From assembly GCF_003952505.1 (NCBI RefSeq), contig NZ_CP034450.1, positions 5,973,001-6,037,000 on the forward strand: DNA of 64,000 bases, in the 5' to 3' direction. Origin of the DNA: Mesorhizobium sp. M4B.F.Ca.ET.058.02.1.1. GTDB lineage: Bacteria; Pseudomonadota; Alphaproteobacteria; Rhizobiales; Rhizobiaceae. Below, piece by piece: positions 10,299-17,674 of the stretch; the stretch's first letter is position 1; every line of letters begins with the position of its first letter. Both the position numbers and the translations under genes were made by a program. Under the pieces are notes generated by a model. It worked only from the letters and a program-made list of their open reading frames with translations, searched no databases and had not been told where the DNA came from.

Positions 10299-11563
10299 GT
10301 GCTCCGGTATCGCTCGCGGGCAGGGCCGACTGGCTCAATGAAAAGCACCTGCAGCGTCTGCTGGCCGCCCTGGCGGAAGGCGGTGAGCAGGCGCGCGTCG
10401 CCGGCGGCGCCGTTCGCAACACGCTGCTTGGCCAGCCGGTCGCCGACATCGATATCGCCGCGACAACGCTGCCCGAGGAGACCATCCGCCGGGCCGAGGC
10501 GGCCGGCTTCAAGACGGTACCGACCGGCATCGAGCATGGCACCGTCACGGCGATCGCCGGCGGCAAGGCCTATGAGGTCACCACGCTACGCGCCGATATC
10601 GAGACCGATGGGCGGCGGGCCAAGGTGTCGTTCGGGCGCGACTGGAAGCTCGACGCCGAGCGGCGCGATTTCACCATCAACGCGCTTTATGCCGAAGCTG
10701 ACGGAAACGTCGTCGACCTGGTCGGCGGCATCGCCGACATCGCGGCGCGCCGGCTGCGCTTCATTGGTGATGCGGAAGCGCGCATCCGTGAGGATTACCT
10801 GCGCATCCTGCGCTTTTTCCGATTCTTTGCCTGGTATGGCGACGGTCGACCCGACGCCGAAGGGTTGAAGGCCTGCGCGCGGCTGAAGGACGGGCTCGGC
10901 CAGCTCTCGGCGGAGCGCATCTGGTCTGAACTGAAGAAGCTCCTGTCGGCGCCGGACCCGTCACGCGCTCTTTTATGGATGCGTCAGGCCGGCGTGCTTA
11001 CCAGCGTTCTGCCGGAAAGCGAGAAATGGGGCATCGACGCCATCCATGGGCTGATCCGGACCGAGAGGGACCTGGGCTGGACAGCCGACCCGCTGCTTAG
11101 GCTGGAAGCCATGGTGCCGCCTGATGCGGCGCGGCTGAAGACGCTTGCCGGAAGACTGAAGTTTTCCGCAGCCGAGGCGGAGCGGCTGCGGCATTGGGCG
11201 CTGACGGCGGCGATCGAGCCCAAGACGAGCGAAGGCGAACTGGCGAAGAAACTTTATCTCGGCGACCGAAACGGCATTGGCGACCGGCTGCGGCTTTCGC
11301 TGGCTTCGGCGCGGGCGCGGGCTGCCGAGGACAACCAGGCACTGATCGACGCCGGTGGTTTCTCGCGCCTGCTTGCCCTCGGGTCGAAATGGCAAAAGCC
11401 GGTATTCCCGATCAAGGGCGCCGATCTCACCGAACTCGGCGCGTCGCCCGGCCCGAAGCTCGGCGCGATCCTGAAAAATCTCGAGAAGGAATGGATCGGG
11501 TCCGGTTTTACCCTCGACCGCGGCGCGCTCATCAAGCGCGCCGCAAAGGCACTCGAAGCTTAG
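10295..11563 (+). CDS. cca: CCA tRNA nucleotidyltransferase
   Basis: This enzyme adds or repairs the 3'-CCA end of tRNAs. The 422-residue protein has the class II nucleotidyltransferase motifs in order: AGGAVRNTLLGQPVADIDIA (flexible loop and catalytic DID), VTTLRAD, RRDFTINALYAEADGNVVDL and the RIREDYLRILRFFRF motif, then a helical C-terminal tRNA-binding region. The best start is TTG at 10295, overlapping the previous stop as TTGA, so it is translationally coupled to the Nudix gene. It converges on the subtilase gene, with only 7 nt between the stops and no clear terminator. Confidence 0.93.
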   Translation: MSAPVSLAGRADWLNEKHLQRLLAALAEGGEQARVAGGAVRNTLLGQPVADIDIAATTLPEETIRRAEAAGFKTVPTGIEHGTVTAIAGGKAYEVTTLRADIETDGRRAKVSFGRDWKLDAERRDFTINALYAEADGNVVDLVGGIADIAARRLRFIGDAEARIREDYLRILRFFRFFAWYGDGRPDAEGLKACARLKDGLGQLSAERIWSELKKLLSAPDPSRALLWMRQAGVLTSVLPESEKWGIDAIHGLIRTERDLGWTADPLLRLEAMVPPDAARLKTLAGRLKFSAAEAERLRHWALTAAIEPKTSEGELAKKLYLGDRNGIGDRLRLSLASARARAAEDNQALIDAGGFSRLLALGSKWQKPVFPIKGADLTELGASPGPKLGAILKNLEKEWIGSGFTLDRGALIKRAAKALEA

Positions 11564-11570
11564 GTGCGGC

Positions 11571-12620
11571 TCACTTGATGGAAGCGGGAGCCAGCGCGCG
11601 TGAAAGGCTGGCTTCGCCCTTGCCATAGACCGAGGCATTGTAGTTGACCAGCGTGTCGGTACGGGCTGTGTTGAGCAACTGGTTGGTGATCTGTGTCGGC
11701 GTTGCCGTGGTGAATTTGCTGCCGACGATCGCGGCATAGCCGGAAATGATCGGCGCCGCGAAGGAGGTGCCGTAAAGGCTGGTCTTGCTGCCAGTGACAC
11801 CCACGACAAGGAAATGGCTCTGCACCAGCGGGTTGGAGCCGGCGTAGTTGGAATACGAGGCAAGCTGGGCCTTGCTGGTCGTCGTGCCGTTGGTGGAGAG
11901 CGCGCCGACGAAGATCGCCGAGGCTTTGCCGACCAGCGCGAGGTCGAGGTAGTCCTGCTGACCATTCTTGATACCGCCGACGGCGACGGCATCGTTGCCG
12001 GCTGCCTTCGAGACGACGGCCGACCCCTTGGTGGCATAGGAGATGATCGAGGCTTCTTCCGGTGCCCAGCCGATCTGACTGACGCTGTAGCCCGCCTTGG
12101 CGTACATGCCGTAGCTCAGATTGAGCACGTTGAGACCGGGCGCCAGCGAGACGGCTGTCCCCGTCGAGAAGTCCTTCGACCTGATGGTTGCCAGCGGCGC
12201 GACCATGCTGGCCTCCTGGCGGGTCCATTCGCCGTGTCGCTGGGTTTGCACTCCGAGGCCGAAATTGCCGGAGAAGCGCGATGAGCTGCTGAAGTCGTCT
12301 ACGATGGTGATGGTGACGCCCTTGCCCTTGTAGCCCGCGGCCCACGCGACGCCGACGTCGGGGGTCATCCAGCTCTGCAGCGCTTGCGTCGCCGGCGCGG
12401 CCGGAATCGCTGCGCTCACACATATCGATCCGCCGCCGTGGCAGAGCGCGGCCGTCTCGTCGGCGTCGAGGGCTTCCTGCGCCGATGCGATCGGCGCTGA
12501 GAGGATGGCGAGCGCAGCGGCGAGGCCGAATTTCCAGTGGTTGGCTGACATTTTGTTACTCCAGTCAAACAGGAACCAGGACGGACGATTGCGACCTTCG
12601 GGGTGGGTTGACTTGCTCAT
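11571..12620 (-). CDS. Secreted S8 (subtilisin-like) serine protease
   Basis: The product has 349 residues. The catalytic triad is visible as D108 (TITIVDD), H129 (QTQRHGEW) and S286 (GTSFAAPIISGYAAI), with N209 in AAGNDA as the oxyanion residue. A hydrophobic export signal KFGLAAALAILSAPIASAQ is preceded by about 24 extra residues when the ATG at 12620 is used, which has a strong GGAGG six bases upstream. The later ATG at 12551 gives a conventional signal peptide and also has a GGAG site. The sequence around His is shorter than the usual HGTxVA motif. It lies 14 nt downstream of an outer-membrane-like gene and is presumably co-transcribed with it. The substrate is unknown. Confidence 0.8.
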   Translation of the reverse strand: MSKSTHPEGRNRPSWFLFDWSNKMSANHWKFGLAAALAILSAPIASAQEALDADETAALCHGGGSICVSAAIPAAPATQALQSWMTPDVGVAWAAGYKGKGVTITIVDDFSSSSRFSGNFGLGVQTQRHGEWTRQEASMVAPLATIRSKDFSTGTAVSLAPGLNVLNLSYGMYAKAGYSVSQIGWAPEEASIISYATKGSAVVSKAAGNDAVAVGGIKNGQQDYLDLALVGKASAIFVGALSTNGTTTSKAQLASYSNYAGSNPLVQSHFLVVGVTGSKTSLYGTSFAAPIISGYAAIVGSKFTTATPTQITNQLLNTARTDTLVNYNASVYGKGEASLSRALAPASIK

Positions 12621-12634
12621 GGCAGCCTCCAAGC

Positions 12635-13213
12635 TCAGAAAGTAACACGGTAGTTCAGCCACAGATGCATGCTCTCGGGCTTAGCGTTAACCAGATATTT
12701 CAGGGTTTCCTCAGGTGCCATCTCGGCGGCAGCGAGCCGGCAGTTGACGCTGTAGGTGCCCAAATCCCCATAGTCGGCCACGCATGGCTTTTCGGTGAGG
12801 TTGCCGCCGATCGTCGAGGTCAGCGAGATCGACAGGGTGCTGCTCGGTGTCGGATGCGTCTGCGTGAGGAAGCCCAGCTTGAAGCTGGGTCCGATGCTGT
12901 ACTTCTCGGCTTTTTCTCCGGTGCCGAGCCCCCACAAAATACCGGTGTTTTCCGTCAGCTGGGTGAGGAAGTCGACGTGGAGATCGACCCAGCTGGCGTG
13001 GTACCACTGGTTGAACGAAACCCAGGATCCGCTCTGCAACTCGTAGCCGCCGTCGCCAAGGTTCCTGGCGCGGTCGCTGAGCGGCGAACCCTGGTGCATG
13101 CCAATCAGTGAAGTCGTAATCTCCTGGGCCGTTGCCGGAGACGCGCCAAGGAAGGCCGACAGCAGCAGTGCTATCGCGCGGTACCTGCGTCGATTGCCGG
13201 ACCTTTCGCGCAT
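12635..13213 (-). CDS. Putative outer-membrane beta-barrel protein
   Basis: The protein has 192 residues from ATG 13213 (a GTG lies four codons upstream), with a basic signal peptide ending near GASPATAQ. The mature part is rich in alternating aromatic and polar residues, and it ends in LWLNYRVTF, a terminal phenylalanine typical of BAM-assembled barrels. Two cysteines occur (KPCVADY, VNCRLAA). I do not recognise a named family. It is the first gene of a two-gene unit with the subtilase, which suggests a shared role at the cell surface, an inference from context. Confidence 0.6.
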   Translation of the reverse strand: MRERSGNRRRYRAIALLLSAFLGASPATAQEITTSLIGMHQGSPLSDRARNLGDGGYELQSGSWVSFNQWYHASWVDLHVDFLTQLTENTGILWGLGTGEKAEKYSIGPSFKLGFLTQTHPTPSSTLSISLTSTIGGNLTEKPCVADYGDLGTYSVNCRLAAAEMAPEETLKYLVNAKPESMHLWLNYRVTF

Positions 13214-13484
13214 GCGCGAAAACACCTCGCCCCACCGTTTCCGGACCAGCGCCTGTTGGCGGCGGGCTCTGACGGCCCCTGTACCCGGTTCATTCGCCCG
13301 ACAGTGGCACGACTACCGTTACCGCCGGGTTATCCAAGCAGGTGCGAATATAAGTATTTGATTGAAATATTTGCGCTGTCCGGCAGCCGTGGCCGGCAAG
13401 CGGGGCAGGATGCCTGTGGCTCCGGCATCCCGCTTTGCTGGGCTGGATCGCGCAATTGCCGCGATTTGATCCGGCCGGAAGGCG

Positions 13485-13670
13485 TTACGCGGCGTCGCGA
13501 ACCTTCTGGATTCGCGAGCGGATCGCCTCGATCATTGTCTCGCGAATGGTCGTTTCGCCATGCGTTTCGCGCATATGCTCGACGGCGCGGCGCATCACCT
13601 CGGCCTCTTCTTCGGCGCGTGTGTGCCATTCACAGCCGGGCACGAGCGATCCGCAGTGGAATTCCTTCAT
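13485..13670 (-). CDS. DUF1059-like small protein
   Basis: This 61-residue soluble protein begins MKEFHCGSLVPGCEWHTRAE and continues with a helix ending HMRETHGETTIRETMIEAI. The spaced Cys and His residues (HCG, GCEWH, EHMRETH) resemble the DUF1059 pattern, which looks like a small metal-binding module. The start at 13670 has a GGAGG ribosome site; the upstream extension of the frame is not supported. It stands alone, reading leftward. Confidence 0.72.
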   Translation of the reverse strand: MKEFHCGSLVPGCEWHTRAEEEAEVMRRAVEHMRETHGETTIRETMIEAIRSRIQKVRDAA

Positions 13671-13816
13671 CGGATTTTCCTTTCCTCCTTGCAGCGCCGA
13701 CGGACGTCCGCACTCTCGATGCGTGCACGATCCTTTGTCGAAAACCGAGAAGTTTCCGGGTCGCGCACTGGCGAGCAACCATAACACGGTTCGAGGGTTT
13801 TGGTTGCCGGCAGAGC

Positions 13817-13845
13817 CGAAAAAGGCGGAGCATCGCTGCTCCGCC
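13817..13845 (-). terminator. Rho-independent terminator after the DUF1344 gene
   Basis: The stem GGCGGAGCA (13824-13832) pairs with TGCTCCGCC (13837-13845). On the minus strand it is followed by TTTTT (13819-13823). It lies about 60 nt past the DUF1344 stop. Confidence 0.75.
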
Positions 13846-13906
13846 CTCTTACGCTACCTCGGAGCAAGACCGGACATGACCCCGACTTCCTCCTGCGAGC
13901 AGGCCG

Positions 13907-14167
13907 TCACTTCATGATCTTGACTGCCTCGGCAATCTTGTTCTTGCCGTTCATGTCCCAGGAAACGCGGACCTTCTCGCCAGCCTGCAGGCCAGGATCC
14001 TTGAAGGCCTTGGACAGCGTAAAGGTGGATCCATCATCAAGAACGAGGCTCATGGCCGTTCCATCGAAGCTCTTCACCGTGCCCGTGGTGTGCTTGACCG
14101 CCGCGAACGCGGCGCCACCAGAGGCGAGAAGAGCAGCGGTTGCCGCCGTCACAATAAGCTTGCGCAT
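13907..14167 (-). CDS. DUF1344 periplasmic protein
   Basis: This 86-residue protein has a signal peptide MRKLIVTAATAALLASGGAAFA and a small mature domain beginning VKHTTGTVKSFDGTAMSLVLDDGSTF, the DUF1344 pattern of a short beta-barrel-like repeat common in rhizobia. Its function is unknown. The ATG at 14167 directly precedes the signal peptide and has an AGGAGA site, whereas the frame upstream encodes no sensible leader. The gene has its own terminator at 13817-13845. Confidence 0.8.
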   Translation of the reverse strand: MRKLIVTAATAALLASGGAAFAAVKHTTGTVKSFDGTAMSLVLDDGSTFTLSKAFKDPGLQAGEKVRVSWDMNGKNKIAEAVKIMK

Positions 14168-14413
14168 GGCATGTTCTCCTGGAAAATGCGGGCACCCGGT
14201 TGGCAAGGCACCCCACTCAATCATGGGCCGTCCGGTCACGTCGCGTCGCGGCTCAGAGGGGAGGAACCGCCGGCGTTTCCCGGCCCGGAAACGACAAATA
14301 GCCCTGATTTTTCAAATGCCTATTAGACGAAAAAGATAATCAAGGCGCCACATTGCGCGCCCAGATTCGGCGAATGGGACCGCATTGCGGTTCACATCCC
14401 GCTCACCGATATT

Positions 14414-15328
14414 TTATGGCCATCTGACCTCGGGCGGCAGGCTGGACAGGATCGAGGCGACATTGCCGCCGGTCTTCAGCCCGAAGATGGTGCCGCGATC
14501 GTGAAGCAAGTTGAATTCGACGTAGCGGCCCCGCCGAATGAGTTGTTCGTCACGGTCGCCGTCGGTCCAGTTGTCGTTGAAATTGCCCCTTACCAGGTGT
14601 CCGTAGACGACGAGAAAAGAGCGCCCGACATCCTGGACAAAGTTGAAATCGGCATCCCAACCGCCCTTGTCCTCGCCCGAATGCAGCCAGTCGAAGAAAA
14701 TGCCGCCGGTGCCGCGCGGCTCGTTGCGGTGCGGCAGATAGAAATATTCGTCGCACCAGGCCTTGAATTTGGCGTAGTCGGCGACGCCGGCGTTCTTCTC
14801 GCAGGCAAATTGCATGGCGCGGTGAAAGGCGAGCGTATCCGGGTCGTCCTGGACGCGGCGACGGTCGAGCACCGGCGTCAGGTCGGCGCCGCCGCCGAAC
14901 CACTGGCGCGAGGTGACGACCATGCGCGTGTTCATGTGCACCGCCGGCACGTTCGGGTTCCAAGGATGCGCGATCAGCGAGATGCCGCTTGCCCAGAAGC
15001 GTGGATCCTCCTCCGCGCCCGGCATCTGTTTCCTGAACTCGGGCGAGAACTCGCCGTAGACGGTCGAGGTGTGGACGCCGACCTTCTCGAAGACGCGGCC
15101 ATACATCATCGACATGGTGCCGCCGCCGCCCTTGCCATCGTCGCGCTCCCAGGGGGTCTTCTCGAAATGGCCAGGCGACCATGAAACCAGCGGACCCGTC
15201 AGATCCTGCTCGATCTGCTCGAAGGCGGCGCAGATGCGCTCGCGCAACGCTTCGAACCACAGGCGGGCCTTCATCTTCTTCTGCTCGATGTCGGCCGGCA
15301 GGCCCACCGGTATTTCAGGTCGTTCCAA
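14414..15328 (-). CDS. hemF: Oxygen-dependent coproporphyrinogen III oxidase
   Basis: HemF oxidatively decarboxylates coproporphyrinogen III to protoporphyrinogen IX in haem synthesis. The 304-residue protein shows the family blocks [39 protein letters not shown] and GGIFFDWL, and ends with [20 protein letters not shown] and SLPPEVRW. Catalytic His and Asp/Glu regions are intact. The frame starts at a TTG (15328); an ATG 19 codons further in is the alternative. It is transcribed away from the small ORF at 15437. Confidence 0.95.
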   Translation of the reverse strand: MERPEIPVGLPADIEQKKMKARLWFEALRERICAAFEQIEQDLTGPLVSWSPGHFEKTPWERDDGKGGGGTMSMMYGRVFEKVGVHTSTVYGEFSPEFRKQMPGAEEDPRFWASGISLIAHPWNPNVPAVHMNTRMVVTSRQWFGGGADLTPVLDRRRVQDDPDTLAFHRAMQFACEKNAGVADYAKFKAWCDEYFYLPHRNEPRGTGGIFFDWLHSGEDKGGWDADFNFVQDVGRSFLVVYGHLVRGNFNDNWTDGDRDEQLIRRGRYVEFNLLHDRGTIFGLKTGGNVASILSSLPPEVRWP

Positions 15329-15436
15329 AATCAGGTCTCCAGTCGCGGACGATAAAGGACTCGTCTTTTCCGGGCGCGATCCCTAATCTCTTAGGAGCAA
15401 GGGTCAAGTCCCGACCACGGTGCAAGGAGTTCCTTC

Positions 15437-15694
15437 GTGCGCACCCCGGCAAGACCGCCGCTGGATGGCTTGAAGAAAAGGCTCGACCGCTCGCGCGCCG
15501 AGCGCGAGCGCATGCCGCGCGACGGCTTCCTGCGCGAGACCTTCATCCTGCCGCGTTCGGACGCCCGCCTGAAGGCCAAGGAATGGTTCGAGCGCTTCCC
15601 CAAGCAGGCCTACTGGACCGAGATCGAAAGCTGGTTCGAGCGGCCAGGCGACGTCATCGAATTCACGATAAGGCGGCTGCCGGCGGCGGATTGA
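15437..15694 (+). CDS. Conserved hypothetical small protein
   Basis: This 85-residue basic protein starts at GTG 15437 after an AAGGAG site. It has no signal peptide or membrane segment. It contains an Arg/Glu-rich helix (KKRLDRSRAERERMP) and a C-terminal part with AKEWFERFPKQAYWTEIESWF and EFTIRRLPAAD. I do not recognise a named family. It lies in the divergent region upstream of hemF and converges on soxR. Confidence 0.65.
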   Translation: MRTPARPPLDGLKKRLDRSRAERERMPRDGFLRETFILPRSDARLKAKEWFERFPKQAYWTEIESWFERPGDVIEFTIRRLPAAD

Positions 15695-15717
15695 GAGTGG
15701 CGGCCCCAGTGGGGTGA

Positions 15718-16161
15718 TCAGCGCGCTATCAGCCTTCGCGCTCCGGTGCCCTCCCGCGCCAGCCGGTCTTCCTTGTTCCTGAGCGGGCATCTGTCGATCG
15801 ACATGCAGCCGCAGCCGATGCAGTCGCTCAGGCCGTCGCGCAGCTTCTTCAGCTGGTTGATCTTGTGGTCGAGCCCGTTGCGCCAAGCCGTCGAAAGTAG
15901 ATTCCAATCCTCGCGCGTCGGCGTGCGGCCCTCGGGCAGGGATTGCAGCGCCGTGGCGATTTCGGCCAGCGAGATGCCGACTTCCTGGGCGACGCGGATG
16001 ATCGCCACGCGCCGCAGCACGTCGCGGCCGTAGCGCCGCTGGTTGCCCGCCGTGCGGTGGCTGCGGATCAGTCCGCGCGTCTCGTAGAAATGCAGCGCCG
16101 ATACAGCCACGCCGCTGCGCATGGCCACCTGGCCGACCGTCAGTTCCGTTGCTGGAGCCAT
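15718..16161 (-). CDS. soxR: Redox-sensitive MerR-family regulator SoxR
   Basis: SoxR senses redox-active compounds through a [2Fe-2S] cluster. The 147-residue protein has an N-terminal MerR helix-turn-helix ([25 protein letters not shown]), a dimerisation helix, and the cluster motif C114-x2-C117-x-C119-x5-C125 ([12 protein letters not shown]). All four ligands are present. The start at 16161 gives the standard SoxR length. A near-perfect SoxR box lies 20-35 nt upstream (16181-16196), suggesting autoregulation. No soxS is present, as usual in alphaproteobacteria, where SoxR controls pumps and oxidoreductases directly. Confidence 0.93.
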   Translation of the reverse strand: MAPATELTVGQVAMRSGVAVSALHFYETRGLIRSHRTAGNQRRYGRDVLRRVAIIRVAQEVGISLAEIATALQSLPEGRTPTREDWNLLSTAWRNGLDHKINQLKKLRDGLSDCIGCGCMSIDRCPLRNKEDRLAREGTGARRLIAR

Positions 16162-16180
16162 CTCCCACTTTCCGCTTGAC

Positions 16181-16196
16181 CTCAAGTTAGGTTGAG
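16181..16196. promoter_or_regulatory. SoxR box
   Basis: CTCAAGTTAGGTTGAG has perfect outer arms CTCAA/TTGAG and matches the core of the E. coli soxS SoxR site (CTCAAGTTAACTTGAG) at 14 of 16 positions. It lies directly upstream of soxR. Confidence 0.75.
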
Positions 16197-16312
16197 CTTG
16201 TAGCGAAGAAATCCTGATCGGGCAAATGCAGGAGAAGGCAATGTGCGCCTGGGCGAGACTGACTGGAGAAACCACCGCCGTCGGCGATGGCAGGGATGGC
16301 GGATTGCGGATC

Positions 16313-16771
16313 CTATCCGAGCAGGCGGATCGCTTCGCCCGCGACCATGGCGACAGACAGCGCGACGTTGATGCTGCGCGCGCCTGGCCGCAGCGGGATG
16401 GTCAGTCGCGCATCCGCAGCGTGATGGACCGGATCCGGCACGCCTGCGGATTCGCGACCGAAAAGCAGGACGTCTCCATCGGCAAAGGCAAAGTCCGTAT
16501 AGGCGGCGGCGGCTTTGGTGGTGAGCAGCACCAGCCGCCGCGCGTCGCCCGCGCGCCATTGCTCGAAGGCGTGCCAGTCGACATGCCGGGTCAGATCAGC
16601 CATTTCGAGGTAGTCCATGCCGGCCCGTTTCAGCGCCCGGTCGGAGAGCGGGAAGCCGGCCGGCTCGATGATGTCGACACCGAGGCCGAGGCAAGCGGCG
16701 AAGCGCAGGATCGTTCCGGTGTTGCCGGCAATGTCAGGCTGGTAGAGCGCGATGCGGAGACGGTCGTTCAT
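16313..16771 (-). CDS. trmL: tRNA (cytidine/uridine-34-2'-O)-methyltransferase TrmL
   Basis: TrmL methylates the wobble nucleotide of certain leucine tRNAs. The 152-residue protein is a minimal SPOUT/TrmH-class enzyme, with [36 protein letters not shown] and [20 protein letters not shown] forming the trefoil-knot SAM site. The length is that of the family and no residue of the core motifs is missing. It reads leftward toward soxR. Confidence 0.92.
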   Translation of the reverse strand: MNDRLRIALYQPDIAGNTGTILRFAACLGLGVDIIEPAGFPLSDRALKRAGMDYLEMADLTRHVDWHAFEQWRAGDARRLVLLTTKAAAAYTDFAFADGDVLLFGRESAGVPDPVHHAADARLTIPLRPGARSINVALSVAMVAGEAIRLLG

Positions 16772-16911
16772 TTCCGCGTCTTTCTAATAAGTGGCAGATC
16801 GGCCACAGGGATTTCCAGGTTTCGCAGATTGCTGGACTGGCGGGTGGCCATTTTCTGCGAAGTCGAGTATACGCCTTTCATCGTCAACCCGAACCGATGG
16901 AGGGGGAATTC

Positions 16912-16989
16912 ATGATGACCATGCACAACCAGCGCCCCTCCTGGGGGCTTATGCGCCCCGCGGCGGTTTCGGTACGACGATTCTCCTGA
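16912..16989 (+). CDS. Possible regulatory leader peptide
   Basis: This 25-codon ORF starts with two ATGs (16912, 16915) behind a very strong GGAGGGGG site (16899-16906) and contains HNQRPSWGLMRP and a basic end, VRRFS. The coding sequence holds two overlapping hairpins that cannot form together: GCCCC 16934-16938 with GGGGC 16944-16948, or GGGGC 16944-16948 with GCCCC 16955-16959. Ribosome position could choose between them, as in attenuation. The next ORF starts at 17056 or 17233 and the ABC exporter genes follow. Translation and regulatory role are inferred from the sequence layout only. Confidence 0.35.
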   Translation: MMTMHNQRPSWGLMRPAAVSVRRFS

Positions 16990-17232
16990 CTCTCTAAGAC
17001 TTGATCGCTCCGATTCCCGCCGAACCCAGTTTTCGGTTCTCGAAGGAATCCTGCGATGTTTTTCAGACGCCCAAAGGGGCCTGACGCCCCACCTGACCGT
17101 GCTCTGACTGACGCCTGCCGTCATGTCCGGACCGACGCTGCGCGCACCGACGTACCCGGCCCCTTCGGCCGAATGCCGGAGGTCGATGTTGCGTCACCCT
17201 TTTTATCGCATTTGCACATGGAGGATGGACCG

Positions 17233-17649
17233 ATGTTCGATCCCTACAAAATACCCGGCTCAAGAAACCTGCACGAGCGCAGAATGGCGACCTGGGCGCT
17301 GCTGGTCGGCGAGACCTACTCGTCGGCAGTGCACGCCGAGACGCGCCGGCGTCCGCATCGCGGCATGCTGCCGGACGTCGACTTCTCACGCGCCGTGCCC
17401 GATCACAGCCGGCCTTCGCTGGTGCGTCGCCTCATCAGGCTGATCCGGCCCGGCGCGAAAAGCCGGGCAGGTGCCAGTTTTTCGTCCGCAAACTCTGGGG
17501 CGTCAGGATCGTCGGCTGAGCCTGTCGGCGAAAAGCCCGCGACACCCTATATAGCGCGAAGCAGGGCCGGCGATGCAGATGATTCTGCATCGCCGGCCCG
17601 CGGCGCTGCACGGTCGAGGAAGCTTGTCCATCAATCCCGCGCCGCGTGA
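17233..17649 (+). CDS. Hypothetical protein upstream of the ABC exporter pair
   Basis: The frame is open from 17056 (ATG with AAGGA) to 17649. The better start is ATG 17233 behind GGAGG, giving 138 residues beginning MFDPYKIPGSRNLHERRMAT. A short helical part (WALLVGETYSSAVHAETRRR) is followed by a basic patch (LVRRLIRLIRP) and a low-complexity Ser/Ala/Arg-rich tail. I do not recognise the family. The tail runs to within 26 nt of the ABC transporter start and may be poorly conserved; coding status is moderately supported. Confidence 0.4.
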   Translation: MFDPYKIPGSRNLHERRMATWALLVGETYSSAVHAETRRRPHRGMLPDVDFSRAVPDHSRPSLVRRLIRLIRPGAKSRAGASFSSANSGASGSSAEPVGEKPATPYIARSRAGDADDSASPARGAARSRKLVHQSRAA

Positions 17650-17674
17650 GCGCATAGACAGTCGAGTGCCTGCA

